Source: Pseudomonas chlororaphis subsp. chlororaphis (GTDB lineage Bacteria > Pseudomonadota > Gammaproteobacteria > Pseudomonadales > Pseudomonadaceae). Taken from it: DNA of 64,000 nucleotides. The position numbers and the translations under genes were made by a program. Position 1 is the first letter of the stretch. Every line of letters begins with the position of its first letter. The stretch is taken from positions 4,960,001 through 5,024,000 of the forward strand of contig NZ_CP027712.1 of NCBI RefSeq assembly GCF_003945765.1, in the 5' to 3' direction. This document shows, piece by piece, positions 22,444-32,587 of the stretch. The notes below the pieces were generated by a model, which had not been told where the DNA came from, made no database searches, and worked only from the letters and a program-made list of their open reading frames with translations.

Positions 22444-24258
22444 TCAAGGTCGCTGGACTTGCTGCAAATGCCCGTAAAGCTTGGCGTAAAGGCCGCCGTC
22501 GGCAATTAGCTGCTGATGGTCGCCATCTTCGGCAATCTGCCCGCCATCGAACACCAGAACCCGATCCGCCTGTTTTACCGCGGACAGGCGGTGGGCAATG
22601 ATCAGTGTGGTCCGACCGTGGAGGAAACGCGTCAGCGCCTGGTGCAGGTTGTACTCGGTGGCGGCGTCCAGCGCGGAAGTGGCTTCGTCGAGGATCACCA
22701 CCTTGGGTTCGGCCAGGACCATCCGCGCGATGGCCAGGCGCTGGCGCTGGCCGCCAGACAGACGCACGCCGGAACGGCCGACCACACTGTCCAGGCCGTT
22801 GGCCAGGGCGCGGACCGTCGAGTCCAACTGGGCAATTTCCAACGCCCGCCAACAGGCTTCGTCGCTGCGCTCGCGGCCCATGGTCAGGTTGGCGCGGATG
22901 CTGTCGTTGAACAGCGCCGGATGCTGCAACACCACCGCCACGTTTTCCCGCAGGGTTTCCAGGCCGATTTCCTGCTGGGTCTTGCCGCCAAAACGAATCA
23001 CGCCCGCCTGCGGTGTGTAGAGCCCCAGCAACAGCTGCACCAGGGTACTTTTGCCGCCGCCACTGGCGCCGACGATCGCCACCTTCTCCCCCGGCTCGAT
23101 CGACAGGTTCATTTGGTCCAGCACCAGCTCGTCGCCGTAGCCGAAACTCAGGCCGCTGACTTCGATACCCACGGTCTCGCGCCCCTGGAACGGGTCGACA
23201 CCGCCGGCATACTGCGGCTCGTCGGCCCGCGACAGCAGCTCGTTGATGCGCGACAACGCGCCACCGGCGGCATAGTAGGCGTACTGCAGGTTCAGCAGTT
23301 GTTCCACCGGGCCGATCATGAACCACAGGTAGCTGAATACGGCCAGCATCTGGCCGATGGACAGATCGGAAAACAGCACGGTGAGCATGGCCGCCGCACG
23401 AAAGATATCGATCCCGAACTGGAACAGCAGCCCGCTGGCGCGATTGGAGGCGTCGCTCTTCCATTGCGAAGCCACCGCGTAGTCCCGCACATCCAGGGCA
23501 CGCCGGCCGAGACGGCCGAGGAAAAAGCCCTGGCGGTTGCCCGCACGGACTTCCTGGATCGCATCCAGGGTTTCGGTCAGGGCCTGGGTGAAACGCGAGG
23601 TGCTGTCGTTCTCGAGCTTTTTCAGGTGTTTGACCCGCTTGCCCAACTGCACCGTGGCGTAGATCACCAGGGGATTGAACAACAGGATCAGCAGCGCCAG
23701 CTGCCAATGCATCCACATCAGGATGCCCGCGGTGCCCACCAGCGTGAGCATGGCCACCAGAAAACGGCTGAGGGTTTCGCCGACAAACTTGTCGAGGGTG
23801 TCGAGGTCGGTGACCAGATGAGTCGTCACCGTACCGCTGCCCAGGCTTTCATACTCGCCCAGGGAAATGCGCTTGAGGCGCTCGATCAGCCGCAGACGGA
23901 TGCGATAGACAATGTCCTTGGCCAACCCGGCAAACAACCGGGCCTGCAGCACGTTGAACAGTAGCGCCGAGCAACGCAGCATCAGGGTGATCAACAACAT
24001 CAGGCCGATGTAGCCGGCGGCGCTCTGCCAGCCCGCGGGCAAGGCGTGGTTCATCACCTTCAGCGCGGCATCGCCATGCCCCAGCAGCACTTCGTCCACC
24101 AACAGCGGCAGCAGCAACGGGATAGGCACGCTGCACAGCGTCGCCAGGACGGCCACGCCATTGGCGATCCACAGGGCTTTTTTATGCTGCAGTGCCAGCC
24201 GGCGGACTTGCGCCCAGCTCAGGCGATCGACGGGTTCCGGCGCTTGTGGATCACGCAC
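22444..24258 (-). CDS. ABC exporter-like fused permease/ATPase
   Basis: The 604-residue half-transporter has about six membrane helices (residues about 30-310) then an ATPase domain: Walker A VGASGGGKST, signature LSGGQRQRLAIA, Walker B VVILDEATSALD and switch histidine IIAHRL. It belongs to the MdlB/MsbA-like exporters and should work as a homodimer or with a partner; substrate unknown. I choose GTG 24258 (MRDPQAPEPVDRLSW), overlapping the DsbA-family stop by eight bases; an ATG at 24303 would lie 50 bases inside that gene. The overlap with dsbA and trhO upstream suggests one transcript. Confidence 0.9.
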   Translation of the reverse strand: MRDPQAPEPVDRLSWAQVRRLALQHKKALWIANGVAVLATLCSVPIPLLLPLLVDEVLLGHGDAALKVMNHALPAGWQSAAGYIGLMLLITLMLRCSALLFNVLQARLFAGLAKDIVYRIRLRLIERLKRISLGEYESLGSGTVTTHLVTDLDTLDKFVGETLSRFLVAMLTLVGTAGILMWMHWQLALLILLFNPLVIYATVQLGKRVKHLKKLENDSTSRFTQALTETLDAIQEVRAGNRQGFFLGRLGRRALDVRDYAVASQWKSDASNRASGLLFQFGIDIFRAAAMLTVLFSDLSIGQMLAVFSYLWFMIGPVEQLLNLQYAYYAAGGALSRINELLSRADEPQYAGGVDPFQGRETVGIEVSGLSFGYGDELVLDQMNLSIEPGEKVAIVGASGGGKSTLVQLLLGLYTPQAGVIRFGGKTQQEIGLETLRENVAVVLQHPALFNDSIRANLTMGRERSDEACWRALEIAQLDSTVRALANGLDSVVGRSGVRLSGGQRQRLAIARMVLAEPKVVILDEATSALDAATEYNLHQALTRFLHGRTTLIIAHRLSAVKQADRVLVFDGGQIAEDGDHQQLIADGGLYAKLYGHLQQVQRP

Positions 24259-24886
24259 AGGCGGCACGCTCCAGCCAGCGGCCGAGCAGTGGAGACAGCT
24301 CACTCAGGGGCTGGTAGCCATTGGTCAACAAGGCCAGCTGGCCATTGCGCTCGGCCAGCATCGTCGGGAAGCCGGCAATCCCCAAGTCCTGGACCCAGGT
24401 GAAATCGGCGGCGGTCGCGGCATGCTGCTCGGCGCGATCGAACGCCTCGGCGAACTCGATGCGCGGCACGCCCGCTTCCTCGGCCAGTTCCACCAGAACG
24501 CTGGCGCGAGTGACATCCCGGCCTTCGACGTAAAAAGCCCGCTGGATCAGGCGCAAGAGTTTCCAGGCGCAATCCGGCGCCAGGCTGCGCGCCGTGACGA
24601 TGGCGCGGCACGCAGGCTCGGTGTCATAGACAAAACCGTCGGGCAAGGCGCCCTCGAACTTGAACGGCTGGCCGGTGGCCTCGGTGACCGCCTGCCAGTG
24701 TTCGAGGATATAGCGGCGGGTGGTCGGCTCCAGTGCCGAGCCACTGCCAGTCCGCAGGCCGCCCACCACCAGATGCAACTCGACGCCCGCGGCCCGCGCC
24801 TGCTCGACCAGGGCCTCGGCCACTGGAGCGAAGCCCCAGCACCACGAACACATCGGGTCCATCACATAGAGCAGGCGGGCAGACAT
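24251..24886 (-). CDS. DsbA-family (FrnE-like) oxidoreductase
   Basis: The 211-residue thioredoxin-fold protein has the active-site CSWC in DPMCSWCWGFAP near the N-terminus, a helical insert, and the cis-proline region IAGFPTM. There is no signal peptide, so unlike periplasmic DsbA it is cytoplasmic, as are FrnE-type relatives linked to stress and thiol chemistry. It begins three bases after trhO and overlaps the ABC transporter start by eight bases. The substrate is not known. Confidence 0.9.
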   Translation of the reverse strand: MSARLLYVMDPMCSWCWGFAPVAEALVEQARAAGVELHLVVGGLRTGSGSALEPTTRRYILEHWQAVTEATGQPFKFEGALPDGFVYDTEPACRAIVTARSLAPDCAWKLLRLIQRAFYVEGRDVTRASVLVELAEEAGVPRIEFAEAFDRAEQHAATAADFTWVQDLGIAGFPTMLAERNGQLALLTNGYQPLSELSPLLGRWLERAACA

Positions 24887-24889
24887 GGC

Positions 24890-25831
24890 TCAGGCCTCGG
24901 AAGAAGATTGCTTGTAGTTGTAACCGATCGGGTGCGGCATGTTGCGAGCCTTGGCCAGTTCAATCTGCTTCTGCCGGTCGATGGCGCTGCGGCGGGTTTT
25001 CTCGCTCAACGTGTCCCAGCAGTGCGGGCAACTGATACCCGGCACATAGTGCTCGCTGGCGCGATCCTCGACGCTTACCGGCGTGCGGCAGGCATGACAT
25101 TGATCGTAGTCGCCTTCGCTGAGGTCGTGACGCACGGTCACCCGATTATCGAAGACGAAGCAGTCACCCTGCCATTTACTCTCTTGCTGCGGCACCTCTT
25201 CGAGGTACTTGAGAATACCGCCCTTGAGGTGGAAGACCTCGCCGAAGCCTTCACTGAGCATGTAGCTCGAAGCTTTCTCGCAACGAATGCCGCCGGTGCA
25301 GAACATCGCGACTTTCTTGTGCTTGCTCGGGTCGAAGTTGGCTTTGATGTAGTCGGGGAATTCGCGAAAACTGGTGGTCTTCGGGTCGATGGCGCCTTCG
25401 AAGGTGCCGATCGAAACCTCATAGTCGTTGCGGGTGTCGATCAGCAGCACTTGCGGATCGCTGATCAGCGCGTTCCAGTCCTGCGGTTCGACATAGGTGC
25501 CGACCTTCTTGTTCGGGTCGACGCCGGGTACGCCCAGGGTCACGATCTCTTTCTTGAGCTTGACCTTGGTGCGGTAGAACGGCTGCTCGTCGCAGTACGA
25601 TTCCTTGTGATCGATGTCGACCATGCGCGGGTCGTTCTTGAGCCAGGCCAGCAGCCCGTCGATGCCTTCGCGGCTACCGGAAACGGTGCCGTTGATACCT
25701 TCTTCGGCGATCAGCAGGGTGCCCTTGATGCCGTTGTCGAGCATCGCCTTGAGCAGCGGTTCGCGCAGGGCAACGTAATCTTCGAGGGTGACGAACTTAT
25801 ACAGTGCCGCCACGACAATCTGTTGTGTCAT
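24890..25831 (-). CDS. trhO: tRNA uridine(34) hydroxylase TrhO (rhodanese-like)
   Basis: The 313-residue protein hydroxylates U34 of certain tRNAs with oxygen on the way to 5-carboxymethoxyuridine/5-methoxyuridine, as shown for E. coli TrhO (YceA). An N-terminal domain (residues about 1-95) precedes a rhodanese domain with the active-site cysteine in [16 protein letters not shown], and a C-terminal Zn-ribbon-like set CHACRTPV / CPHC. GGAG lies before ATG 25831. It follows the bolA terminator and leads into the DsbA-family and ABC genes. Confidence 0.94.
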   Translation of the reverse strand: MTQQIVVAALYKFVTLEDYVALREPLLKAMLDNGIKGTLLIAEEGINGTVSGSREGIDGLLAWLKNDPRMVDIDHKESYCDEQPFYRTKVKLKKEIVTLGVPGVDPNKKVGTYVEPQDWNALISDPQVLLIDTRNDYEVSIGTFEGAIDPKTTSFREFPDYIKANFDPSKHKKVAMFCTGGIRCEKASSYMLSEGFGEVFHLKGGILKYLEEVPQQESKWQGDCFVFDNRVTVRHDLSEGDYDQCHACRTPVSVEDRASEHYVPGISCPHCWDTLSEKTRRSAIDRQKQIELAKARNMPHPIGYNYKQSSSEA

Positions 25832-25875
25832 GGGTAATTCTCCAGGTGGCTACCCTCGCAAAGGGTGAACCGGAT

Positions 25876-25907
25876 GCAAAAAAAACGCGCCGACTGAGCG
25901 GCGCGTT
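25876..25907 (-). terminator. Terminator after bolA
   Basis: A perfect 9-bp stem AACGCGCCG/CGGCGCGTT (25884-25892 with 25899-25907) encloses a 6-base loop and is followed on the minus strand by eight T residues. It ends the DUF2059-bolA transcript. Confidence 0.93.
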
Positions 25908-25932
25908 GCGGATTCTAGCAAAAAACCTGTGG

Positions 25933-26226
25933 TTAATGCTTGCTGCCGCCAGCGCAGGTCGGCGAGGCCGGGGCCACGCCGATCTTCGCCCATTCCTCTG
26001 GCGTGTAGGTATGCAGCGCCAACGCATGAAACTGGCCCATCAGCTCGCCCAGGGTCGCGTAGACCTTCTGGTGACGCTTGACGCTGTTGAGCCCGGCAAA
26101 CTGCTCGCTGACCAGCACGGCCTTGAAATGGGTTTCCAGGCCGCGGCTGTGCATGTGGCTTTCATCCAGCACCTGCAAATGCTCTGGCTGCAATGCGCCT
26201 AGTGCCGATTCGATACGTTGTTGCAT
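25933..26226 (-). CDS. BolA family protein
   Basis: The 97-residue protein is a BolA-fold member with the conserved [27 protein letters not shown] and [13 protein letters not shown], and a histidine-rich [14 protein letters not shown] segment. BolA proteins bind monothiol glutaredoxins and [2Fe-2S] clusters, and E. coli BolA affects cell shape and biofilm genes. I use the second of two close ATGs (26226) because AGGA lies six bases before it and directly touches the first ATG (26232). The C-terminal tail CAGGSKH is extra. It lies 18 bases after the DUF2059 gene. Confidence 0.92.
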   Translation of the reverse strand: MQQRIESALGALQPEHLQVLDESHMHSRGLETHFKAVLVSEQFAGLNSVKRHQKVYATLGELMGQFHALALHTYTPEEWAKIGVAPASPTCAGGSKH

Positions 26227-26244
26227 GGTCATTCCTGGCTCCGC

Positions 26245-26760
26245 TTACTTCTTCTTCGCCGGTGCGGCCTTAGGCTCGAGTTCGGCGGTCATGTCGGCCA
26301 GCAGCTTGTTGACTACCGGTACCGCGCTTTCCAGCTTGGCCTGGGTCATCTGGGCCGATTGCTGGGTCAGCTGCGGCATTTTTTCCAGGACTTTCTTGCC
26401 CAGCGGCGACTGGTAGAACGCCACCAGGTCCTTGAGCTCGGATTCGCTGAAGTTGCTGGTGTAGAGCTTGACCATGTCCGGCTTCAGCTTGTTCCAGCCG
26501 ATGGCCTGGTCCAGGGCGGCGTTGGCCTTGGCCTGGTAGGTTTCCAGCACGGCTTTTTTCGACTCTGGGGCTTTGGTCTGTTCAAAACGCTGAGCGAACA
26601 TTTGCTGCACTTGCATGTACACCGGAGTGCCCAGCTTGTCAGCGTGCGCCAGGGTCAGGAAAGCTTCGGCACTGGCGTTGTGGCTGGCGGTATCGGCAAG
26701 CACCTGGCCGCTGGCGCAAACCAGAGCAACCGCGGTACAGATGGCACGAAGACGAGTCAT
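26245..26760 (-). CDS. Secreted DUF2059 protein
   Basis: The 171-residue product has a signal peptide ([22 protein letters not shown], cleavage near residue 22) and a helical DUF2059 domain (about residues 85-150) with [21 protein letters not shown], a segment typical of the family. The tail is lysine rich (KAAPAKKK). Its function is unknown; relatives are periplasmic. AAGGAA precedes the ATG. It appears to head a transcript with bolA, ended by the terminator at 25876-25907. Confidence 0.88.
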   Translation of the reverse strand: MTRLRAICTAVALVCASGQVLADTASHNASAEAFLTLAHADKLGTPVYMQVQQMFAQRFEQTKAPESKKAVLETYQAKANAALDQAIGWNKLKPDMVKLYTSNFSESELKDLVAFYQSPLGKKVLEKMPQLTQQSAQMTQAKLESAVPVVNKLLADMTAELEPKAAPAKKK

Positions 26761-26952
26761 CGAGTTTCCTTTTCTAGCAGGCGAGGTATAACCCCAAGGG
26801 CGACCATTCTGCGCCTAAAAAACTCTGTCGCTCAACCCCAAGCCTTGTGGTGCCTGCATTTGCTCGACCAAATGACACAAAAGGCGCTTTATGGAACCCA
26901 GGCGGTGGATCACGGCCTAAACTGCGCAATCAGACCTACAGGAGTGAGCACG

Positions 26953-28347
26953 ATGAGTCGAATCGAAACCGACAGCCTTGGCCAGGTTGAAGTCCCGGAC
27001 GAAGCCTATTGGGGCGCCCAGACCCAGCGTTCGCTGATCAACTTCGCCATCGGCAACGAGCGCATGCCGCTGTCGGTCCTGCATGCCCTGGCGTTGATCA
27101 AGAAGGCCGCGGCTCGGGTCAACGACCGCAACGGCGACCTGCCGGCCAACATTGCTCGCCTGATCGAACAGGCCGCCGACGAGGTGCTGGACGGCCAGCA
27201 TGACGACCAGTTCCCACTGGTGGTCTGGCAGACCGGCAGCGGCACCCAGAGCAACATGAACGTCAACGAGGTGATCGCCGGTCGCGCCAACGAACTGGCC
27301 GGCAACCCGCGCGGCGGCAAGAGCCCGGTGCACCCCAACGACCATGTGAATCGCTCGCAAAGCTCCAACGACTGCTTCCCTACGGCAATGCACATCGCCG
27401 CGGCCCAGGCGGTGCAGCAGCATCTGTTGCCATCGATCGCCGAACTGTCCGGCGGCCTGGCCGAACTCGCGGCACGGCACATGAAGCTGGTGAAAACCGG
27501 GCGCACCCACATGATGGATGCCACGCCCATCACCTTCGGCCAGGAGCTGTCGGCCTTCATCGCGCAACTGGACTACGCCGAGCGCGCCATTCGCGCGGCC
27601 CTGCCGGCGGTCTGCGAGCTGGCCCAGGGCGGTACCGCCGTCGGCACCGGGCTGAACTCGCCCCATGGTTTCGGCGAGGCGATCGCCGCCGAGCTGGCGG
27701 CCTTGTCCGGCCTGCCGTTTGTCACCGCGCCGAACAAGTTCGCCGCCCTTGCCGGCCACGAACCCCTGACCACCCTCTCCGGCGCCCTGAAGACCCTGGC
27801 GGTGTGCCTGATGAAAATCGCCAACGACCTGCGCCTGCTGGGCTCCGGACCACGGGCCGGGCTGGCCGAGGTCAGGCTGCCGGCCAACGAACCGGGCAGC
27901 TCGATCATGCCGGGCAAGGTCAACCCGACCCAGTGCGAAGCCCTGTCGATGCTGGCCTGCCAGGTGATGGGCAACGACGTGGCCATCGGCTTCGCCGCCA
28001 GCCAGGGCCACCTGCAACTGAACGTGTTCAAGCCGGTGATCATCCACAACCTGCTGCAATCGGTGCGCCTGCTCGCCGACGGCTGCAGCAACTTCCAGCA
28101 GCACTGCATCGCCGGCCTGGAGCCCGACCCGGTGCAGATGGCCGACCATCTGGAACGCGGGCTGATGCTGGTCACCGCGCTCAACACCCATATCGGCTAC
28201 GACAAGTCCGCCGAGATTGCCAAGAAGGCCTATGCCGAGAACCGCACCTTGCGTGAAGCGGCCCTGGAGCTGGGTTACCTGACGGACGAAGAGTTCGATG
28301 CCTGGGTGCGTCCGGAAAACATGCTGGAGGCTGGCAAGCAGGGTTGA
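26953..28347 (+). CDS. fumC: Class II fumarate hydratase
   Basis: The 464-residue enzyme interconverts fumarate and malate without an iron-sulfur cluster, and so is favoured under oxidative stress or iron shortage. Signature elements are [44 protein letters not shown] and the superfamily motif [14 protein letters not shown] 26953 follows GGAGTGAGC. The upstream 190 bases to the DUF2059 start are a divergent control region. The gene is followed by a strong REP hairpin shared with the convergent EamA gene. Confidence 0.96.
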   Translation: MSRIETDSLGQVEVPDEAYWGAQTQRSLINFAIGNERMPLSVLHALALIKKAAARVNDRNGDLPANIARLIEQAADEVLDGQHDDQFPLVVWQTGSGTQSNMNVNEVIAGRANELAGNPRGGKSPVHPNDHVNRSQSSNDCFPTAMHIAAAQAVQQHLLPSIAELSGGLAELAARHMKLVKTGRTHMMDATPITFGQELSAFIAQLDYAERAIRAALPAVCELAQGGTAVGTGLNSPHGFGEAIAAELAALSGLPFVTAPNKFAALAGHEPLTTLSGALKTLAVCLMKIANDLRLLGSGPRAGLAEVRLPANEPGSSIMPGKVNPTQCEALSMLACQVMGNDVAIGFAASQGHLQLNVFKPVIIHNLLQSVRLLADGCSNFQQHCIAGLEPDPVQMADHLERGLMLVTALNTHIGYDKSAEIAKKAYAENRTLREAALELGYLTDEEFDAWVRPENMLEAGKQG

Positions 28348-28376
28348 TCGCCAGCGATTGGATCAGCTGCAAATCA

Positions 28377-28420
28377 GCCTCGCTCCTGCTTCTGCAGGAG
28401 CGAGGCTTGCCCGCGATCGA
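28377..28420. repeat. REP element with perfect 13-bp hairpin
   Basis: GCCTCGCTCCTGC (28377-28389) and its exact complement (28394-28406) enclose a TTCT loop, followed by the REP tail TTGCCCGCGAT. It sits in the 85-base gap between the convergent fumC and EamA genes and may also slow transcription from either side. Confidence 0.9.
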
Positions 28421-28432
28421 CGATAACGCGCC

Positions 28433-29398
28433 CTAGCTCTGCGGCATTTCCATACGTACCCGCCGCGCCTTGAGCCCGGCCATCAGCGAAGGCCCCAGGG
28501 CCGTCAAGGCCGACCCCAGCACCACCAGCACCGCCCCGCCATAGCCCAGGCCGTTGATCTGTTCGGCATGCACATATTCGGGCCACAACCAGGCTGCCAC
28601 CGCCACCGCGGCGAAGGTCACCAAGGGCGTGATCGCCAGCGTGGCGCTGACCCGCGACGCTTCCCAATGGGCCAGTGCTTCGGCGAAGGCACCGTAGGCG
28701 ATCAGGGTATTCAGGCAGCAGGCCAGCAACAGCCAGCCTTGCAGCGGGCTCAATTCAAGCGCTTCGAGAGGATGGGCCCACGGCGTGAGCAACAGCGCGC
28801 AGAACAGGTAGATCACCATCATCACCTGCAAGGAATTCCACACCGTCAGCAATTGCTTCTGGCCCAGGGCGTAGAAGGTCCAGACCGCCGAGGCGGCGAG
28901 CACCGTCAGCACCCCGGCGGTGTAGTTGCTCAAGGACGTCAGCAGCTCGGTCAGGCGCTGATTGAAAAACAGCCCGAAACCGATCAGCAGCACCGCCAGG
29001 CCAATCCCCTGCCCCAGGCTGAAACGCTCCTTGAACACAAACAGGCTGGCGATCAGCAGCAGGATCGGCCCCATCTGCACCACCAGTTGCGCGGTGCCGG
29101 GGCTCAGCAGGTTCAGCCCCATCAGGTACAGCACGTAGTTGCCCACCAGCCCGCAGACCGCCATCAGCACCAGCCAGCCGCCGCGCGGCCCGAGTACCCG
29201 CCAGCTGGGCAAACGCTTGACCGCCGCCAGGTAGACCAGCAGGAAACCACCGGACACCAACAGGCGAAACCAGGTCACGGTCACCGGGTCCATCACCAGC
29301 AACACTTGCTTGAGCTTGATCGGCAGGATGCCCCACAGCAGCGCCGTCAGCAGTGCGAGGAACAAGCCGTAGACCCAGCGACCGGACGAGATATGCAT
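28433..29398 (-). CDS. EamA-family (DMT) transporter
   Basis: The 321-residue membrane protein has about ten hydrophobic helices in two EamA repeats, roughly residues 8-145 and 160-300, with the typical LLWGILPIKLK start, GNYVLYLMGL, and second-half NTLIAYGAFAEALAHWEASRVSA. Family members export or import small metabolites and amino acids; the substrate cannot be told. GGGGG precedes ATG 29398. It stands alone between REP elements on both sides. Confidence 0.9.
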   Translation of the reverse strand: MHISSGRWVYGLFLALLTALLWGILPIKLKQVLLVMDPVTVTWFRLLVSGGFLLVYLAAVKRLPSWRVLGPRGGWLVLMAVCGLVGNYVLYLMGLNLLSPGTAQLVVQMGPILLLIASLFVFKERFSLGQGIGLAVLLIGFGLFFNQRLTELLTSLSNYTAGVLTVLAASAVWTFYALGQKQLLTVWNSLQVMMVIYLFCALLLTPWAHPLEALELSPLQGWLLLACCLNTLIAYGAFAEALAHWEASRVSATLAITPLVTFAAVAVAAWLWPEYVHAEQINGLGYGGAVLVVLGSALTALGPSLMAGLKARRVRMEMPQS

Positions 29399-29510
29399 GC
29401 GACCCCCAAAAGCCTGATGGAGAGAGCCCGCATTCTAGGCCCGGGGCCGTGACTTACACAGAGACAGTTGGAGGGTGAACGTAAACAGGATTGTGCAGGT
29501 CGCAAAAAGC

Positions 29511-29575
29511 ATCGCGGGCAAGCCTCGCTCCTACAGAAGCACCACCGTTCTGTAGGAGCGAGGCTTGCCCGCGAT
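29511..29575. repeat. REPIN: two REP sequences inverted
   Basis: Two 28-base arms (29511-29538 and 29548-29575) are exact reverse complements, separated by nine bases. The arm reads from ATCGCGGGCAAG through CCTCGCTCC to CTACAGAA. It is the canonical inverted pair of this Pseudomonas REP family, lying between the EamA start region and the thiolase stop. Confidence 0.95.
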
Positions 29576-29597
29576 AGGTTCCACCCCGTCTGACGGC

Positions 29598-30782
29598 TTA
29601 GCGCACCGCTTCGAACAACCCGGTCGCACCCATGCCACCGCCGACGCACATGGTGACGATGCCGTAGCGCAGGTTGCGCCGTTGCAGTTCGCGCACCAGG
29701 TGGCCGACCTGGCGCGAACCGGTCATGCCGAACGGGTGGCCGATGGAGATCGAGCCGCCGTTGACGTTGTACCTGGCGTTGTCGATCTGCAGCCGGTTGC
29801 GGCTGTACAGGCATTGCGAGGCGAAGGCCTCGTTCAACTCCCAGAGGTCGATGTCGTCCACTTGCAGGCCCTTGGCCTTGAGCAGCCTGGGCACCGAGAA
29901 TACCGGGCCGATGCCCATTTCGTCCGGCTCGCAACCGGCCACGGTGAAGCCGCGGAAGAACGCCTTGGGCTTGAGCCCCAGCGCCAGGGCTCGCTCCAGG
30001 CTCATGACCAGGGTCATGGAGGCGCCATCGGACAATTGCGAGGAGTTGCCGGCGGTCACCGAGCCGTCTTCGGCGAACACCGGCTTCAAACCGGCCAGGC
30101 TTTCCAGGGTAGTGTCCGGGCGGTTGCAGTCGTCGCGATCGACCACGCCGTCGAGGATCTGCACCTGGCCGCTGTTCTTGTCCTCGACCCGGTACTTCAC
30201 CGCCATCGCCACGATCTCGTCGTCGAACAGCCCGGCCGCCTGGGCCGCCGCGGTGCGCTGCTGGCTCTGCAGGGCATACAGGTCCTGCTCCTCGCGACTC
30301 ACGTTATAACGCCGGGCGACCACCTCGGCGGTCTGGCCCATGGGGAAATAGATGCCCGGCACCTGTTCCTTGAGCAGCGGGTTGATCAGGTTGTCGGTGT
30401 TGACGCTTTTCATCGTCAGGCTGATGGACTCGACCCCGCCGGCGACAATGACGTCACTGCAACCGGACGCGATCTGGTTGGCCGCGATGGCGATCGCCTG
30501 CAGGCCGGACGAACAGAAACGGTTGAGGGTCATGCCCGCGGTACCGGTGCCCAGGCGCGACAGCACCGCGACGTTGCGCCCGATGTTGTAGCCCTGGGCG
30601 CCTTCGTTGGAACCGGCGCCGACGATGCAGTCCTCGACGCTGGCCGGGTCGATACCGTTGCGGCTCAGCAGCGCATTGACGCAATGGGCGGCCATGTCAT
30701 CCGGACGGGTCTGGTTGAACTTGCCGCGAAAGGACTTGGCCAGGCCGGTCCGCACGCTATCGACGATCACCACTTCACGCAT
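29598..30782 (-). CDS. Thiolase (acetyl-CoA C-acyltransferase family)
   Basis: The 394-residue enzyme belongs to the thiolase family, which cleaves 3-ketoacyl-CoA or condenses acetyl-CoA. The nucleophilic cysteine is in NRFCSSGLQAIAIAAN, the histidine in GGSISIGHPFGMTG, and the second cysteine in TMCVGGGMGATGLFE. ATG 30782 (MREVVIVDSVRT) is chosen with GAGG upstream; sequence further upstream is unconserved. It stands alone with no fadB beside it, so whether it serves beta-oxidation, amino acid breakdown or another ketoacyl-CoA is open. Confidence 0.92.
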   Translation of the reverse strand: MREVVIVDSVRTGLAKSFRGKFNQTRPDDMAAHCVNALLSRNGIDPASVEDCIVGAGSNEGAQGYNIGRNVAVLSRLGTGTAGMTLNRFCSSGLQAIAIAANQIASGCSDVIVAGGVESISLTMKSVNTDNLINPLLKEQVPGIYFPMGQTAEVVARRYNVSREEQDLYALQSQQRTAAAQAAGLFDDEIVAMAVKYRVEDKNSGQVQILDGVVDRDDCNRPDTTLESLAGLKPVFAEDGSVTAGNSSQLSDGASMTLVMSLERALALGLKPKAFFRGFTVAGCEPDEMGIGPVFSVPRLLKAKGLQVDDIDLWELNEAFASQCLYSRNRLQIDNARYNVNGGSISIGHPFGMTGSRQVGHLVRELQRRNLRYGIVTMCVGGGMGATGLFEAVR

Positions 30783-30925
30783 GGCATACCTCATTGTTGT
30801 TGTCGGTTGTGAGTGTCTCGAGCATAGATCCAGCCCTTGCCCGGCCGCGACGATCATTCATCCGGCGTATGCAAAACCATCGCGGTGCTGGGTTTATCCA
30901 GTGACCCGCTCACAACCCGCGGCGG

Positions 30926-32446
30926 TTATTTCTTGTCCTTCTTGCCTTTCCTGTCCTTTTTCTCGGACTTGTCGAATGCCTCTTCCAGTGCGCGGTTGAG
31001 GGTGCGCAGCACCTTGACCCGGGCCCAGCGCTTGTCGTTGGCCTCCACCAGGGTCCAGGCCGCGACCTCGGTGCTGGTGCGGTCGACCATGTCGCCGACG
31101 GCGGCGCGGTAGGCATCCCATTTGTCGCGGTTGCGCCAGTCGTCCTCGGTGATCTTGAAACGCTTGAACGGAATATCTTCACGGGCCTGGAAACGCTCCA
31201 GCTGGGTCTGCTTGTCGATCGCCAGCCAGAACTTGACCACGATCACCCCGGCGTCCTCGAGCTGCTCCTCGAAGTCGTTGATCTCGCCATAGGCGCGCAA
31301 CCAGTCCGCCGGGCTGCAAAAGCCCTCGACCCGCTCCACCAGCACCCGGCCGTACCAGGAACGGTCGAACACGGTGAACTTGCCCCGTGCCGGAATATGC
31401 CGCCAGAAGCGCCACAGATACGGCTGGGCCCGCTCGTCCTCGGTCGGCGCGGCAATCGGCACGATGCTGTACTGGCGCGGGTCCAGCGCCGCCGCTACCC
31501 GGCGAATCGCCCCGCCCTTGCCGGCCGCGTCATTGCCCTCGAAAACCGCCACCAACGCGTGCTTGCGCATGCGCTTGTCGCGCAGCAGGCCGGCCAGGCG
31601 CGCCTGCTCGGTAATCAGTTGCTCCTCGTAGTCGTCCTTGTCCAGTTGCTGGCTCATGTCCAGGCTGTCGAGCAGGGTCAACTTGTCGACGGCCTCGCCC
31701 AGCGGCGCCACATGGGACTCGACTTCGAGCGTCGGCCGGTTGAGCGCGCTCTGCAGGCCCTCGAGGAGAATCTTGCCCACCGCCAGGCTGCGGTAATGCG
31801 GGTCCACGCCTTCGATCACATGCCAGGGCGCGTAGTCGCGGCTGGTGCGGCGTAACACCCGCTCGCCGTATTTGACGAACTTGTCGTAGGTCTCCGACTG
31901 CTGCCAGTCCAGCGGGCTGATGCGCCAGCTGTGCAGCGGGTCGTCCTGCAAGGACTTGAGGCGGGCCTTCATCTGTTTCTTGGACAGGTGGAACCAGAAC
32001 TTGAAGATCAGCGCGCCTTCGTCGCAGAGCATCTTTTCCAGGCGCTCGGCGCCGGCGATGGCCTGGTCGAAACGGCCGTCCTTGAACAGTTCGTGCACCC
32101 GTCCCTGCAACATCTGGCTGTACCAGTTGCCGAAAAACACCCCCATGCGGCCCTTGGCCGGGAGCATCCGCCAGTAGCGCCAGGCCGGTGGCCTCGCCAG
32201 TTCTTCGTCGGTCTGCTGGTCGAAGGTGCGGACCTCGATCAGGCGTGGGTCCATCCACTCGTTGAGCAGTTTCACCGTCTCGCCCTTGCCGGCGCCTTCG
32301 ATGCCGTTGATCAATACGATCACCGGAAAACGGGCTTTCTGCTTCAGCTCGAACTGGGCCTCCAGCAGGGCTTCGCGCAGGGCCGGGACTTCGGCATCAA
32401 AGGTTTTTTTGTCGATGGCGTGACCGATTTCGGCAGATTCGAACAT
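30926..32446 (-). CDS. pap: Polyphosphate:AMP phosphotransferase (two-domain PPK2)
   Basis: The 506-residue protein has two tandem PPK2 domains. Each has a Walker A loop, NGIEGAGKGETVKLL in the first half and EGNDAAGKGGAIRRVAA in the second, and a lid/Walker B region with RPPAWRYWRMLPAKGR and QPYLWRFWRHIPARGK. Such two-domain class II PPK2 enzymes phosphorylate AMP to ADP with polyphosphate. The tail is rich in lysine (KSEKKDRKGKKDKK). ATG 32446 (MFESAEIGHAIDKK) follows GGGAG; the in-frame ATG 32473 would add nine residues. It is divergent from mnmC. Confidence 0.94.
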   Translation of the reverse strand: MFESAEIGHAIDKKTFDAEVPALREALLEAQFELKQKARFPVIVLINGIEGAGKGETVKLLNEWMDPRLIEVRTFDQQTDEELARPPAWRYWRMLPAKGRMGVFFGNWYSQMLQGRVHELFKDGRFDQAIAGAERLEKMLCDEGALIFKFWFHLSKKQMKARLKSLQDDPLHSWRISPLDWQQSETYDKFVKYGERVLRRTSRDYAPWHVIEGVDPHYRSLAVGKILLEGLQSALNRPTLEVESHVAPLGEAVDKLTLLDSLDMSQQLDKDDYEEQLITEQARLAGLLRDKRMRKHALVAVFEGNDAAGKGGAIRRVAAALDPRQYSIVPIAAPTEDERAQPYLWRFWRHIPARGKFTVFDRSWYGRVLVERVEGFCSPADWLRAYGEINDFEEQLEDAGVIVVKFWLAIDKQTQLERFQAREDIPFKRFKITEDDWRNRDKWDAYRAAVGDMVDRTSTEVAAWTLVEANDKRWARVKVLRTLNRALEEAFDKSEKKDRKGKKDKK

Positions 32447-32587
32447 GAGCGACTCCCTGGCAAGATGGAGCAAGACTAGCGGATCGACCTAGGCTTTGTC
32501 GGCCCCGAACATGCTGCTTATTGCCGTGGATCATTACCCGGTGTGTCGATCGGCTAGAATGGCCGCCTTGCCGTTATCGAGCCGAAC

